Assembly: GCA_965371805.1 (NCBI GenBank)
Contig: CBDUZW010000051.1
Span: 1-38,836 of the forward strand
Direction: 5' to 3'
Length of the DNA stretch: 38,836 bases
From: JAOZTV01 sp965371805
GTDB lineage: Bacteria > Acidobacteriota > Aminicenantia > UBA2199
Positions 16,658 to 24,856 of the stretch are shown here, one piece after another (within the stretch, counting starts at the first letter, position 1; every line of letters begins with the position of its first letter). The notes under the pieces were generated by a model. It did not search any database. It worked only from the letters and a program-made list of their open reading frames with translations, and was not told the origin of the DNA. The position numbers were made by a program, and so were the translations under genes.

Positions 16658-17623
16658 ATGATAACAAAAGAACAAAAAAGAAGACTCAGTATATTTGTGA
16701 TATTATCTACAATTATTTTAGGATCAATACTATTTATGTTAATCTATCCTAAACTGAAAGGAAAAGGGGAGATATATATTATTGATTTTAAAAATAAATC
16801 TGTAAATGGATTGAATAAGGGGTCTGATGTAAAATATCAGGGTGTAAAGGTAGGAAAAGTAGATGATATTGAAGTAAATAAGGATGATTTGAGTTCTATA
16901 CTTGTCTATATTGAGTTGAAAAATGGGTTTCCTGTTAAAAAAGATATGACTGCAACTCTCCAATATGCAGGAATTACCGGGTTGAAATATATTGAAATTG
17001 AAGGTGGGATGAGCTCATCTGAAGAACTATATCCGGGTTCAAAAATAAATGTTGGAAAAGGATTTGGAGAAAAAGCTGAGAATATTGTTAAAAACATTGA
17101 TATGGCAATAAAGAATGTCAATAAATTAATTGGAGATAAAAACGAAAAAAAAATTAAAGGATTGCTGGAAAATCTTGAAAAAAGTTCAGGGATCGTAAAA
17201 ACAGTGTTGGGCTCAAAACGAGAAACCGTATCAAATGCCCTTAATAATATAGAAAAAGCTTCAAATAAAATTACCAATGTCGTTGAAGATCTTAATCGGT
17301 TCACAAAAAAGTTGAATAGTTTAACTGATCAGTTAGATATAAAAAAAATTACAGAAAATTTCAATAAGATGGTAGTGAATATATCTGATAGATTTTCCAG
17401 GAAGGAATTAGGAAAGGTTTTGGCGAATATTGATTTAATGGTAAAAGCAACTACTACCGGAGTAAAGAAACTTGATATGAGTGTTCAAAAAATCGAAAAT
17501 AATTTTAGCAGAGCAATGGAAAATCTTAGAGAGTCTCTCGATAATATCACAAAATTTACCCGTGATATTGCAGAAGATCCAACAAGTTTATTGTTAAAAA
17601 AAAATAGAAGCAGGAGGAAATAA
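16658..17623 (+). CDS. mlaD: MlaD, MCE-domain lipid transport protein
   Basis: One membrane anchor (about 10-32) is followed by an MCE domain (about 38-125) with 'GLNKGSDVKYQGVKVGKV' and 'LQYAGITGLKYIEIEGG'. A long coiled coil follows to the end. MlaD forms the periplasmic ring that passes lipids to or from MlaFE. AAGGAG (16643-16648) lies 9 bases before ATG 16658. The upstream TTG at 16649 abuts that site and is not usable. The C-terminal helical tail is longer than in E. coli MlaD, as in many MCE proteins that reach across the periplasm. Confidence 0.88.
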   Translation: MITKEQKRRLSIFVILSTIILGSILFMLIYPKLKGKGEIYIIDFKNKSVNGLNKGSDVKYQGVKVGKVDDIEVNKDDLSSILVYIELKNGFPVKKDMTATLQYAGITGLKYIEIEGGMSSSEELYPGSKINVGKGFGEKAENIVKNIDMAIKNVNKLIGDKNEKKIKGLLENLEKSSGIVKTVLGSKRETVSNALNNIEKASNKITNVVEDLNRFTKKLNSLTDQLDIKKITENFNKMVVNISDRFSRKELGKVLANIDLMVKATTTGVKKLDMSVQKIENNFSRAMENLRESLDNITKFTRDIAEDPTSLLLKKNRSRRK

Positions 17624-18243
17624 TGATTAATAAAATGAGGAAATTTTGTTTACCGTTAATTACTTTTGTTTTTACATTTTTCATGTTTGGGTGTTTTTCT
17701 TCTCCTTCAAAGCGGTATTTTCAAATTAATATAGAAACATCTGTTGATAATAATGAAAATAGTATAAAAAAAACGATCCTGTTAAAGGATATTATAGTTA
17801 GTGAATTTTATGATGATTACAGATTAGTATATAGAAAATCTCCATATGAAGTAAATTACTATTCATACGAATTCTGGTCAATTAAACCGGGAAAATTAAT
17901 TAAAAAAGCCATTATTAACTATCTGAAAACTAATAATGATTATCTAATTATTGGAGAATTTTCTGATTCTAAACCAGATTACTATATTGATGTATTACTT
18001 AATTCAATTGAAGAAATAGAAAAAAAAGATAGTTGGTATGGAAGATTATCAATGAGCTTTGCATTATATAGTTTTAAAACAGATGAAAAATTATTAAGTT
18101 TTAATTTTGATAAAACTAAAAGGTTTCCTGAAAAGCGGGTTACGTATTTGCCAAAGGTAATCTCTGAAATCTTAAAGAATAATATAAATATTTTTATAAA
18201 TAAAATAAAAAAAATGGAGAAAAAAAATGATAAAAAAAATTGA
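17623..18243 (+). CDS. PqiC/YmbA-like ABC-transport auxiliary lipoprotein
   Basis: The signal peptide ends in MFGC (Cys24), a lipobox. The mature domain contains 'DDYRLVYRKSPYEVNYYSYEFW' and 'KPGKLIKKAIINYL', which fits the PqiC/YmbA auxiliary lipoproteins that partner MCE transporters at the outer membrane. The start shares one base with the mlaD stop, and no mlaC is seen, so this is probably the outer-membrane end of this Mla system. Its last 17 bases overlap the epimerase gene. Confidence 0.72.
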   Translation: MINKMRKFCLPLITFVFTFFMFGCFSSPSKRYFQINIETSVDNNENSIKKTILLKDIIVSEFYDDYRLVYRKSPYEVNYYSYEFWSIKPGKLIKKAIINYLKTNNDYLIIGEFSDSKPDYYIDVLLNSIEEIEKKDSWYGRLSMSFALYSFKTDEKLLSFNFDKTKRFPEKRVTYLPKVISEILKNNINIFINKIKKMEKKNDKKN

Positions 18244-18625
18244 TCATATTGCTATTGCTGTAAAGAACCTGGATGAAGAAATAACCAGGTATAAAGATGT
18301 ACTTGGATTTAAGTTTCTTGGTACAGAAGTTGTAGAGGAACAGAAGGTAAAAGTTGCTTTCTTTGAGATTGGAGATGTATTTATTGAATTAACTTCTCCA
18401 ACTTCTGATGATTCACCTATTTCAAAGTTTATTGAAAAAAGAGGGGGAGGAATCCACCATATTGCCTATGAAACAGATGATATTATTAAGCAAATCCCTG
18501 AACTTGAGAAAAAAGGTGTCACAATGTTAAATAAAGAGCCAAAAAAAGGAGCTCATAATGCAAAGATAGCTTTTGCACATCCAAAGAGTTTTGCAGGAGT
18601 ACTGGTAGAATTAAAAGAAAAATAA
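18227..18625 (+). CDS. mce: Methylmalonyl-CoA epimerase
   Basis: The 132-residue vicinal-oxygen-chelate protein has two paired modules: 'IDHIAIAVKNLDEEITRYKDVLGF' and 'GGIHHIAYETDDI'. Expected metal ligands are His7, a His in GIHH, and Glu near the C-terminus (VELKE). It interconverts the (R) and (S) forms of methylmalonyl-CoA in propionate or branched-chain amino acid metabolism. No mutase lies nearby. Its ATG 18227 overlaps the lipoprotein gene and has GGAG upstream. Confidence 0.88.
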   Translation: MIKKIDHIAIAVKNLDEEITRYKDVLGFKFLGTEVVEEQKVKVAFFEIGDVFIELTSPTSDDSPISKFIEKRGGGIHHIAYETDDIIKQIPELEKKGVTMLNKEPKKGAHNAKIAFAHPKSFAGVLVELKEK

Positions 18626-18639
18626 TGGATTAATAGATT

Positions 18640-19524
18640 ATGTCTAATGTAGTCAGTAACCAAATTATTAAATTAGGAAATTTAAAAAATGAATTAAAGA
18701 ATATTATTAATGAGAGTGAAAAAAAATTTTCAAAACAAAATAAAGAAATTGCAGTTGGTTTTTTATGGGAACATACGTTAATTGTTGCCTCTATAGCTAA
18801 AAAAATTGCGAAACTTGAAGGAATAGATACTCATTTACCAGAAATAGCAGCCTTATTTCATGATGCTGGAAAATTCAAGGATGGTTTTTATCATATTGAT
18901 GATATTCCAGAAGAGGAGATTGCAGCTGAAATAGCTCAAGAAACTTTAATTAAGTATGGATATAGTAAAACAGATGTTGTTTTGGTTAAAGAAGGCTTAT
19001 TAAACTTATATAATGAAAATAAGTCTTCTAGTATGATTGCTGACCTGATTCATGATGCAGATTTTCTTTCAAAATTCGGATCTATTGGAGTTGCCGCTTT
19101 TTTTACAAAAATGGCTCTTAGAGGGAAAAATATCAATAGCGCTGTATTAGGCAATTTAAGTAAGGAATTGACCTATGCTTCGGTTCTACCATTAAATATG
19201 AGGACTAAAAGTGGAAGAATACTTGCTCAGGGAAAAAAAGAGAAAACAATAAAGTTTTTTTCAGAACTTATTAGTGAATTAAGAGATGACGGTGTAAGCG
19301 ATTTTCTTATAAGGAAAGAGAATTGGATATGCATTGAAAAAGAGAGTAGAACTGTTGAGGTATTTCTTGTGACAAATAAAAAATGTCAGAATTGTGGTAG
19401 AAAATATAATTCTAATTTTTCTGTAGAGAAAGGTATAAAGTGCCAGAAACTAATTCTGGATATAGATTGTTCCGGATGTAACGATAATTATCAAGTATCA
19501 TTTTGTTTACCGGAAATAGTATAA
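18640..19524 (+). CDS. HD-domain phosphohydrolase with C-terminal cysteine cluster
   Basis: The HD domain shows His45 ('WEHTL'), the His74-Asp75 pair ('ALFHDAGK') and a later Asp in 'LIHDADFLSKFG' (about 135-147), a full metal-binding set. The C-terminus (about 249-280) carries CX2C, one further Cys, then CX2C (249, 252, 268, 277, 280), resembling a zinc ribbon. HD proteins hydrolyse phosphate esters such as nucleotides; the substrate is unknown. It is 15 bases after the epimerase and 12 bases before the next gene. Confidence 0.75.
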   Translation: MSNVVSNQIIKLGNLKNELKNIINESEKKFSKQNKEIAVGFLWEHTLIVASIAKKIAKLEGIDTHLPEIAALFHDAGKFKDGFYHIDDIPEEEIAAEIAQETLIKYGYSKTDVVLVKEGLLNLYNENKSSSMIADLIHDADFLSKFGSIGVAAFFTKMALRGKNINSAVLGNLSKELTYASVLPLNMRTKSGRILAQGKKEKTIKFFSELISELRDDGVSDFLIRKENWICIEKESRTVEVFLVTNKKCQNCGRKYNSNFSVEKGIKCQKLILDIDCSGCNDNYQVSFCLPEIV

Positions 19525-19536
19525 AAAGAGGGAAAA

Positions 19537-21861
19537 ATGAATAAAGACAAAACAAAACCAGAGTGGCAGTTAATAATAGAAATGCTGGAAACGATTGATG
19601 TTGCTCTGCTTAATCGGATTGTTAGAAGAATGATACATTATCTTTTTTCTTCCAATGTCCCTGGAATTGCAAAACATATGCAGGAACTTGATTCTGAAGA
19701 TACCAGTGATGGAAAACTGAACTCTCTTTATTCGAATATGCCCCATCCTAAAAAAGATATGGGATCTATGAAAATATTTTCAGATAAAGTGTTTCAGATA
19801 GCAGGGGAGAACATAAAAGATGATGAAATAACAGCTCAGATAAAATTCCTATTAGGAAGGGAAAGAAGCCGTTTTCTATCTTTTGCATCTGAGAATGTAA
19901 ATATTTCGCTATCAGAAATATCTGAAGTGCTGTCAAGGTTTATGAAAATTCCCAGAGGGGAGATGTATCTATCGGATGATGAATTTATTAATATAAGAGT
20001 GTTTTTAATTAGAAGATTTTTTACTGATAATTTATATTATATAAATATTGCAAAGCATTATTTGCTTGTTAAACAATTCAATAGTTTATTGAAAAATGTT
20101 ATCGGTGCAGCTAAAGGATCAGGCAAACTTGGTGGCAAAAGCTCGGGATTAATTTTAGGGTATAAAATAATTGAGGATGAAAAAAAGAATAATCCATTAT
20201 TGGAAAATATTAAAATTCCGAAAAGTTGGTATATTACTTCTGATACATTAATTGATTTTATACATTATAATGCTCTTGAAGAAATGTTAAGTTTGAAGTA
20301 TCTGAATACTGAAGAGATTAGAACAGAATATCCGTACTTGCAACAGATATTTAAAAATTCATATTTTCCTCCGGAAATTGAAAAAAAATTAGAGAATTTG
20401 CTGAGTAAAATTGGGCAGAAACCAATAATAGTCAGGTCATCAAGCTTATTAGAAGATAGTTTTGGGGCAGCATTCTCCGGGAAATATAAGAGTCTTTTCC
20501 TTTCTAATATGGGAGATTTAAAAGATAGATTAAGTGCATTACTTGATGCTATTGCAGAAGTATATGCAAGTACATTCGGACCAGACCCTATTGAATATAG
20601 AAAAGAAAGAGGATTAATTGATTTTCAGGAACAGATGGGGATATTAATTCAGGAAGTAGTTGGTAATAAGATTGGAGATTATTTTTTTCCAACTTATTCA
20701 GGGGTTGCCTTTAGCAATAATGAGTTTAGATGGTCATCAAGAATTAAAAGGCAGGATGGCATGGTCAGGATCGTTGCCGGACTAGGAACCAGAGCTGTAG
20801 ATAGAGTTAGTAATGACTATTCAATGCTTGCCTCACCTGGGCAACCGGGAATTCGGGTAAATGTTAGAAAAGAAGATATTATTAAGTATTCACAAAATAA
20901 AATTGATGTTATAAATTTAAAAACTAATAATTTTGAAACTAAAAATATTGATGAGATTCTAAAGGATTCTGCTGATAAAATTCCCGGCATCGAAAAAGTG
21001 ATTTCTATAAATAAATTTGGTGATATAGCACCTCCAGTAGGAGTATTATGGGACCCACAGGAATCAGATATGCTGGTAACTTTTCAGAATTTAATGGATA
21101 ACTCAGGGTTTTTGAATGAGATGGATATAGTACTAAAATCTCTTAAGAAGGCTTTTAAATCACCTGTTGATGTCGAATTTGCATCTGATGGCAAAGATCT
21201 TTATATCTTACAATGTCGTCCTCAAAGTCAATCAAAAACCGGTGAAATAAAAGAGTTACCGAAGAATGTTGAAAAGAAAGATACAATCTTTATTGCCTCA
21301 GAATATATTACTTCAGGTTTTGTTAAGGATATTGAATATATTGTTTATGTTGATGGAGATAATTATGGAAAGTTGCCAGAGAAGGGTGACATGAAGGAGG
21401 TGGCAAATATTGTTTCTTCTCTAAATAAAAAACTCCCTCCAAAGAGTTTTATTTTGATCGGCCCTGGAAGATGGGGAAGCAGGGGAGATATTAAACTTGG
21501 AGTACCTATAACCTATAGTGGAATAAATAATTCTTCAATGTTGATAGAGCTTGCTTATAATAAGGATGGTTATGTTCCGGAATTATCTTTTGGTACTCAT
21601 TTTTTTCAGGATCTTGTTGAAGCTAATATTAAGTATCTTCCAATTTATCCGGATAGAGAAAAAAGCTTTTTTAATATAGAGCTAATGTTTAATGAAAAAA
21701 ACAGTCTTTCTGATTTTGTTAAAACAGATAAAACAATGCAGGATGTAATTAAAGTTATTTCAATAAAAGAAATATTTAATGGAAAAAAAATGTCAGTAAT
21801 AATGGATGGTGAAGAAAATAAAGCAATTGGCTTTGTTGATTTTAACTCAAATTTAGAGTAG
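19537..21861 (+). CDS. PEP synthase-like protein with PPDK N-terminal ATP-binding domain only
   Basis: Residues 1-190 are helical and unassigned. Residues about 196-562 match the nucleotide-binding domain of pyruvate phosphate dikinase/PEP synthase: GGKSSGL (199-205), VRSSSLLEDS (299-308), and the closing 'DVEFASDGKDLYILQCRP' (545-561). The phosphohistidine swivel domain and the PEP/pyruvate barrel are absent. In their place is a domain of about 200 residues with GPGRWGSRGD (642-651) and 'SFGTHFFQDL' (684-693), motifs seen in stand-alone PPDK_N proteins of unknown function. It cannot carry out the full PEP synthase reaction by itself. GAGGG upstream supports ATG 19537. Confidence 0.75.
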   Translation: MNKDKTKPEWQLIIEMLETIDVALLNRIVRRMIHYLFSSNVPGIAKHMQELDSEDTSDGKLNSLYSNMPHPKKDMGSMKIFSDKVFQIAGENIKDDEITAQIKFLLGRERSRFLSFASENVNISLSEISEVLSRFMKIPRGEMYLSDDEFINIRVFLIRRFFTDNLYYINIAKHYLLVKQFNSLLKNVIGAAKGSGKLGGKSSGLILGYKIIEDEKKNNPLLENIKIPKSWYITSDTLIDFIHYNALEEMLSLKYLNTEEIRTEYPYLQQIFKNSYFPPEIEKKLENLLSKIGQKPIIVRSSSLLEDSFGAAFSGKYKSLFLSNMGDLKDRLSALLDAIAEVYASTFGPDPIEYRKERGLIDFQEQMGILIQEVVGNKIGDYFFPTYSGVAFSNNEFRWSSRIKRQDGMVRIVAGLGTRAVDRVSNDYSMLASPGQPGIRVNVRKEDIIKYSQNKIDVINLKTNNFETKNIDEILKDSADKIPGIEKVISINKFGDIAPPVGVLWDPQESDMLVTFQNLMDNSGFLNEMDIVLKSLKKAFKSPVDVEFASDGKDLYILQCRPQSQSKTGEIKELPKNVEKKDTIFIASEYITSGFVKDIEYIVYVDGDNYGKLPEKGDMKEVANIVSSLNKKLPPKSFILIGPGRWGSRGDIKLGVPITYSGINNSSMLIELAYNKDGYVPELSFGTHFFQDLVEANIKYLPIYPDREKSFFNIELMFNEKNSLSDFVKTDKTMQDVIKVISIKEIFNGKKMSVIMDGEENKAIGFVDFNSNLE

Positions 21862-21870
21862 AATTTGCTG

Positions 21871-22962
21871 ATGATTATTGAGTATTTAAAGAAAAGAAAA
21901 GAACAAAAAGTAGCAGAAAAAAAGTTGTTGGCAGAAAAGCGGAAAGAAATTGGTATATTCCGGGAATATTTTGAATTGATATCAGAAGTCTTGATATATG
22001 TTTTTTTTGTGATGACATTTTTATTGCAGTCATTTGTTATCCCAACGGAATCAATGGTTGACACTATTCTAGTTGGTGACCATTTACTTGTAAATAAAGT
22101 AGCATATTCCAGATCATTAGGTCCTCTTGATAGTTTCCTTCTGCCACAGCAGAAAATTGACAGAAATATGATTGTTACATTTAAGTCTCCACCTGAAATG
22201 AAAAAGGAATATGTTAAAAGAGTCATTGGATTACCCGGAGATCTAATTCGTATAGAAAATCAGAAAATATTTATTAACGGCAAACCATTTGACGATAAGT
22301 TTGGGAAATATAGAGCCGATTATCCTGACAAAACTTATACATATAAAGAAAGGCAAAGATTTTTAATTATTGAGGGGGTTTATATCCGTCAATTCTTCAG
22401 ATGGCATAAAAAAGGAAGTACAGAACTTCTCAGTAGAAAATTTTATTTGGATAGCGGTCTGGTTAATGAAGAATTATTCAAATTTGAATTATCTTCAAAT
22501 GAGAAAATTTATGATCTGGATGAGTTATTAAAAAGAAAAAAAGAATTGGTTTCAAGTGAAAATTTTCAATTAAATAATTTTAATATTGAACGGTTTGGAC
22601 ATGAATGGATAAGAGACAATTTTCCTTTAGATATAAAAGATTATGAATTTGATAAGGAATTTAATTCAAGAGTAGACTATTCAAAGAATATTGTACAGAA
22701 AAATGGAAAAAACCATTTCAAAGTTCCTGCTGGACATTATTTTTGTATTGGTGATAATAGGGACAATAGTTGGGATTCAAGATTCTGGGGACCTGTACCA
22801 GAGGACTATATTATTGGAAAACCCTGGAGAATATATTGGTCGTATGAAGCAGATGATTATCTTGTACAGGGAATTGGGAATAAGATTAAAGGATTATTGG
22901 ATACGGTTTTGAATTTTTTTTCTAAAACAAGATGGGAAAGAACGGGAATGCTTGTAAAGTAA
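21871..22962 (+). CDS. lepB: Signal peptidase I with large insertion
   Basis: One membrane span (about 38-56) is followed by catalytic Ser61 ('PTESMVDTILVGD'), catalytic Lys116 ('KRVIGLPGD') and the box 'GDNRDNSWDSRFWG' (about 294-307). The stretch between the Lys and the GDNRDNS box is about 178 residues, longer than in Bacillus or E. coli enzymes, so the periplasmic cap domain is enlarged. It removes signal peptides from exported proteins, many of which this cluster encodes. I use ATG 21871 in preference to TTG 21865; neither has a strong ribosome site. Confidence 0.9.
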   Translation: MIIEYLKKRKEQKVAEKKLLAEKRKEIGIFREYFELISEVLIYVFFVMTFLLQSFVIPTESMVDTILVGDHLLVNKVAYSRSLGPLDSFLLPQQKIDRNMIVTFKSPPEMKKEYVKRVIGLPGDLIRIENQKIFINGKPFDDKFGKYRADYPDKTYTYKERQRFLIIEGVYIRQFFRWHKKGSTELLSRKFYLDSGLVNEELFKFELSSNEKIYDLDELLKRKKELVSSENFQLNNFNIERFGHEWIRDNFPLDIKDYEFDKEFNSRVDYSKNIVQKNGKNHFKVPAGHYFCIGDNRDNSWDSRFWGPVPEDYIIGKPWRIYWSYEADDYLVQGIGNKIKGLLDTVLNFFSKTRWERTGMLVK

Positions 22963-22975
22963 AAGGAGATATTTA

Positions 22976-23950
22976 ATGTCAAAAAGAGCACTTATTACAG
23001 GAATAACAGGACAGGATGGGTCTTATCTTGCGGAGTTTTTACTATCTAAAGGTTATGAAGTATTTGGTATGGTTAGAAGATCAAGTATGGAGAAGTTTGA
23101 CCGTATAGATCATATAAAAGAAAAAATCGAGATTAGACAAGCTGATCTGCTTGATCAGTTCTCTATAATCAGACTTATTGAAGAAATAAAACCTGATGAG
23201 ATATATAATCTTGCAGCAATGAGTTTTGTCCCTACATCCTGGAGTCAACCAGTATTAACTGCTGAATTTACAGCAATTGGTGTGACGCGTGTCCTGGAAG
23301 CTATCAGGGCGGTAAATCCTAAGATAAGATTCTATCAGGCATCTTCATCTGAAATGTTTGGAAAGGTAAAAACAATACCTCAACATGAAGAAACGCCATT
23401 TCATCCAAGAAGTCCTTACGGAGTTGCAAAGGTATATGGACATTGGATAACTGTAAACTATAGAGAGAGTTATGATATATTCGGGGTGTCAGGTATACTT
23501 TTCAATCACGAATCACCTAGAAGAGGAATTGAGTTTGTAACAAGAAAAGTCACCTATAATGCAGCGAAGATCAAACTTGGATTATCTAAAGAATTAAGAA
23601 TGGGAAACCTTGACGCAAAAAGAGATTGGGGTTTTGCCGGAGATTATGTAAAAGCTATGTGGCTTATGCTTCAGCAGGAGAATCCGGAAGATTATATTAT
23701 AGCTACCGGGAAAACTCATTCTGTTAAAGATCTTGTCGAATCAGCTTTTTCAATTCTGGACCTTGATTATAAAGAATATGTAAAACTGGATGAAAGATTT
23801 ATCAGACCGGCAGAAGTAGATATTTTAATCGGTGATCCGTCAAAGGCAAAAAAAATACTGAACTGGGAACCTGAAACAAGTTTTAAAGAATTGGTTGAAA
23901 TGATGGTTAAGACTGACTTAGAGTTAGTTAAAAAAGAATATAATTTATAA
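22976..23950 (+). CDS. gmd: GDP-mannose 4,6-dehydratase
   Basis: The 324-residue SDR protein has the cofactor motif GITGQDG (9-15), the family marker 'VFGMVRRSS', the catalytic region 'SSSEMFGK', and YxxxK in 'SPYGVAKVYGHW'. The substrate loop 'LFNHESPRRG' is also typical. It converts GDP-mannose to GDP-4-keto-6-deoxymannose, the precursor of fucose, rhamnose or perosamine sugars for surface polysaccharide. AAAGGAG upstream supports ATG 22976. It is the last gene of the long forward operon. Confidence 0.92.
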   Translation: MSKRALITGITGQDGSYLAEFLLSKGYEVFGMVRRSSMEKFDRIDHIKEKIEIRQADLLDQFSIIRLIEEIKPDEIYNLAAMSFVPTSWSQPVLTAEFTAIGVTRVLEAIRAVNPKIRFYQASSSEMFGKVKTIPQHEETPFHPRSPYGVAKVYGHWITVNYRESYDIFGVSGILFNHESPRRGIEFVTRKVTYNAAKIKLGLSKELRMGNLDAKRDWGFAGDYVKAMWLMLQQENPEDYIIATGKTHSVKDLVESAFSILDLDYKEYVKLDERFIRPAEVDILIGDPSKAKKILNWEPETSFKELVEMMVKTDLELVKKEYNL

Positions 23951-23992
23951 AGCTTAACTAATTCGAGATTTATATTAATTTATATCGAAACC

Positions 23993-24009
23993 TTAAAATA
24001 ATATTTTAA
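23993..24009. terminator. AT-only palindrome between convergent genes
   Basis: TTAAAATA, one base, then TATTTTAA forms a perfect palindrome between gmd and the convergent FHA gene, with T/A runs around it. Stability would be low without G-C pairs. It is a weak candidate for a bidirectional terminator. Confidence 0.3.
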
Positions 24010-24055
24010 TTTGCTGGTATTAATTTTTAAAACTGTATATAAATATCAAACTGTT

Positions 24056-24679
24056 TTATTCAAAAGTAATTGCAATATTACCTTTCTTTCCAATAAGGAT
24101 AGTATCATCTATGGAAATGACTGATTTGCTTATTTGATCGCCATTAATGTATGTTCCATTAGTTGAGTTTAAATCTTCAATAATAAATCCATCATCTTTG
24201 GGAGTTATCTTAAGGTGAGATTTTGATACTATAGCCTCTGAAATAACTATAGTTGACTTTGATGGATCTCGTCCAATTATTGTGCCTTCATATGGAATTT
24301 TAAATGTTCCAATCTTATCACCTCGTACTGAGACAGCAATAGAACTAGTTTGTTCAGGCTTTTCAATCTCAATATTATTTTTTATTTTTTCTGAATCAAT
24401 ATCCAGATACTCAGTTTTATAATCAGGGCTTTCTTCATCTAATTCTGAATCAATTGCCTTCTCCTGTTCTTCATTATTGTTAGTATCAACCTCTTTGTTT
24501 TTTGATCTACTTATAAGTGATAATAATATTATTATAAAAAGGAAAAACAAAATAACTCCACCAATTAAGAGAAGCTTGTTCTCTTTCCACATTTCAGCTG
24601 CCCATTTTTCAATAGTACATCCTGAAAAAAAAACAGGTATTATTATAATTAATATTAATAACTTATAAGCTCTGAGCAT
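24056..24679 (-). CDS. FHA-domain protein with lipobox and a following membrane span
   Basis: I start at the ATG of 24679: GGAGG sits 5 bases before it and overlaps the longer candidate start at 24691. The N-terminus is a lipoprotein signal ending FFSGC. After about 14 residues comes a second hydrophobic span ('LLLIGGVILFFLFIIILL') followed by SRSKNK, an acidic linker, and a C-terminal FHA domain. The FHA motifs are GRDPSKS, 'VSKSHLKI' and 'NSTNGTYING'. FHA domains bind phosphothreonine. Positive residues after the span predict the FHA domain is in the cytoplasm, with the acylated Cys outside. No kinase gene lies nearby. Confidence 0.8.
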   Translation of the reverse strand: MLRAYKLLILIIIIPVFFSGCTIEKWAAEMWKENKLLLIGGVILFFLFIIILLSLISRSKNKEVDTNNNEEQEKAIDSELDEESPDYKTEYLDIDSEKIKNNIEIEKPEQTSSIAVSVRGDKIGTFKIPYEGTIIGRDPSKSTIVISEAIVSKSHLKITPKDDGFIIEDLNSTNGTYINGDQISKSVISIDDTILIGKKGNIAITFE

Positions 24680-24737
24680 AGTTTCCTCCATAAAAGTGTA
24701 ATAGTGATGTAACTTACAAATACTATTTCATTATGAT

Positions 24738-24766
24738 ATTTTACAATTTCAAAAAAATTATGTCAA
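24738..24766 (-). promoter_or_regulatory. Sigma-70-type promoter of the FHA gene
   Basis: On the reverse strand TTGACA (24766-24761) and TAAAAT (24743-24738) are 17 bases apart, about 60 bases upstream of the FHA start. Its -35 box lies 24 bases from the -35 box of the divergent operon promoter, so one regulator could affect both. Confidence 0.6.
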
Positions 24767-24790
24767 GGCTATACTGGCAGTAATATTTAA

Positions 24791-24819
24791 TTGACAAAAT
24801 TATTTAATGAGGATATAGT
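24791..24819 (+). promoter_or_regulatory. Near-perfect sigma-70 promoter of the dehydrogenase-buk-molybdoenzyme operon
   Basis: TTGACA (24791-24796), exactly 17 bases, then TATAGT (24814-24819). Transcription would start near 24826, leaving a leader of about 31 bases with AGGAG at 24844-24848 before ATG 24857. The TTG of the -35 box also opens a longer reading frame, which can mislead gene callers. This is the best-matching promoter in the window and implies strong expression. Confidence 0.8.
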
Positions 24820-24856
24820 TACTGCATTATACAAAAGACTAGCAGGAGATTGGAAT

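Noticed and set aside
16649..16660. TTG 16649 start for mlaD
   Set aside because: It directly abuts the AAGGAG site. ATG 16658 has correct spacing.
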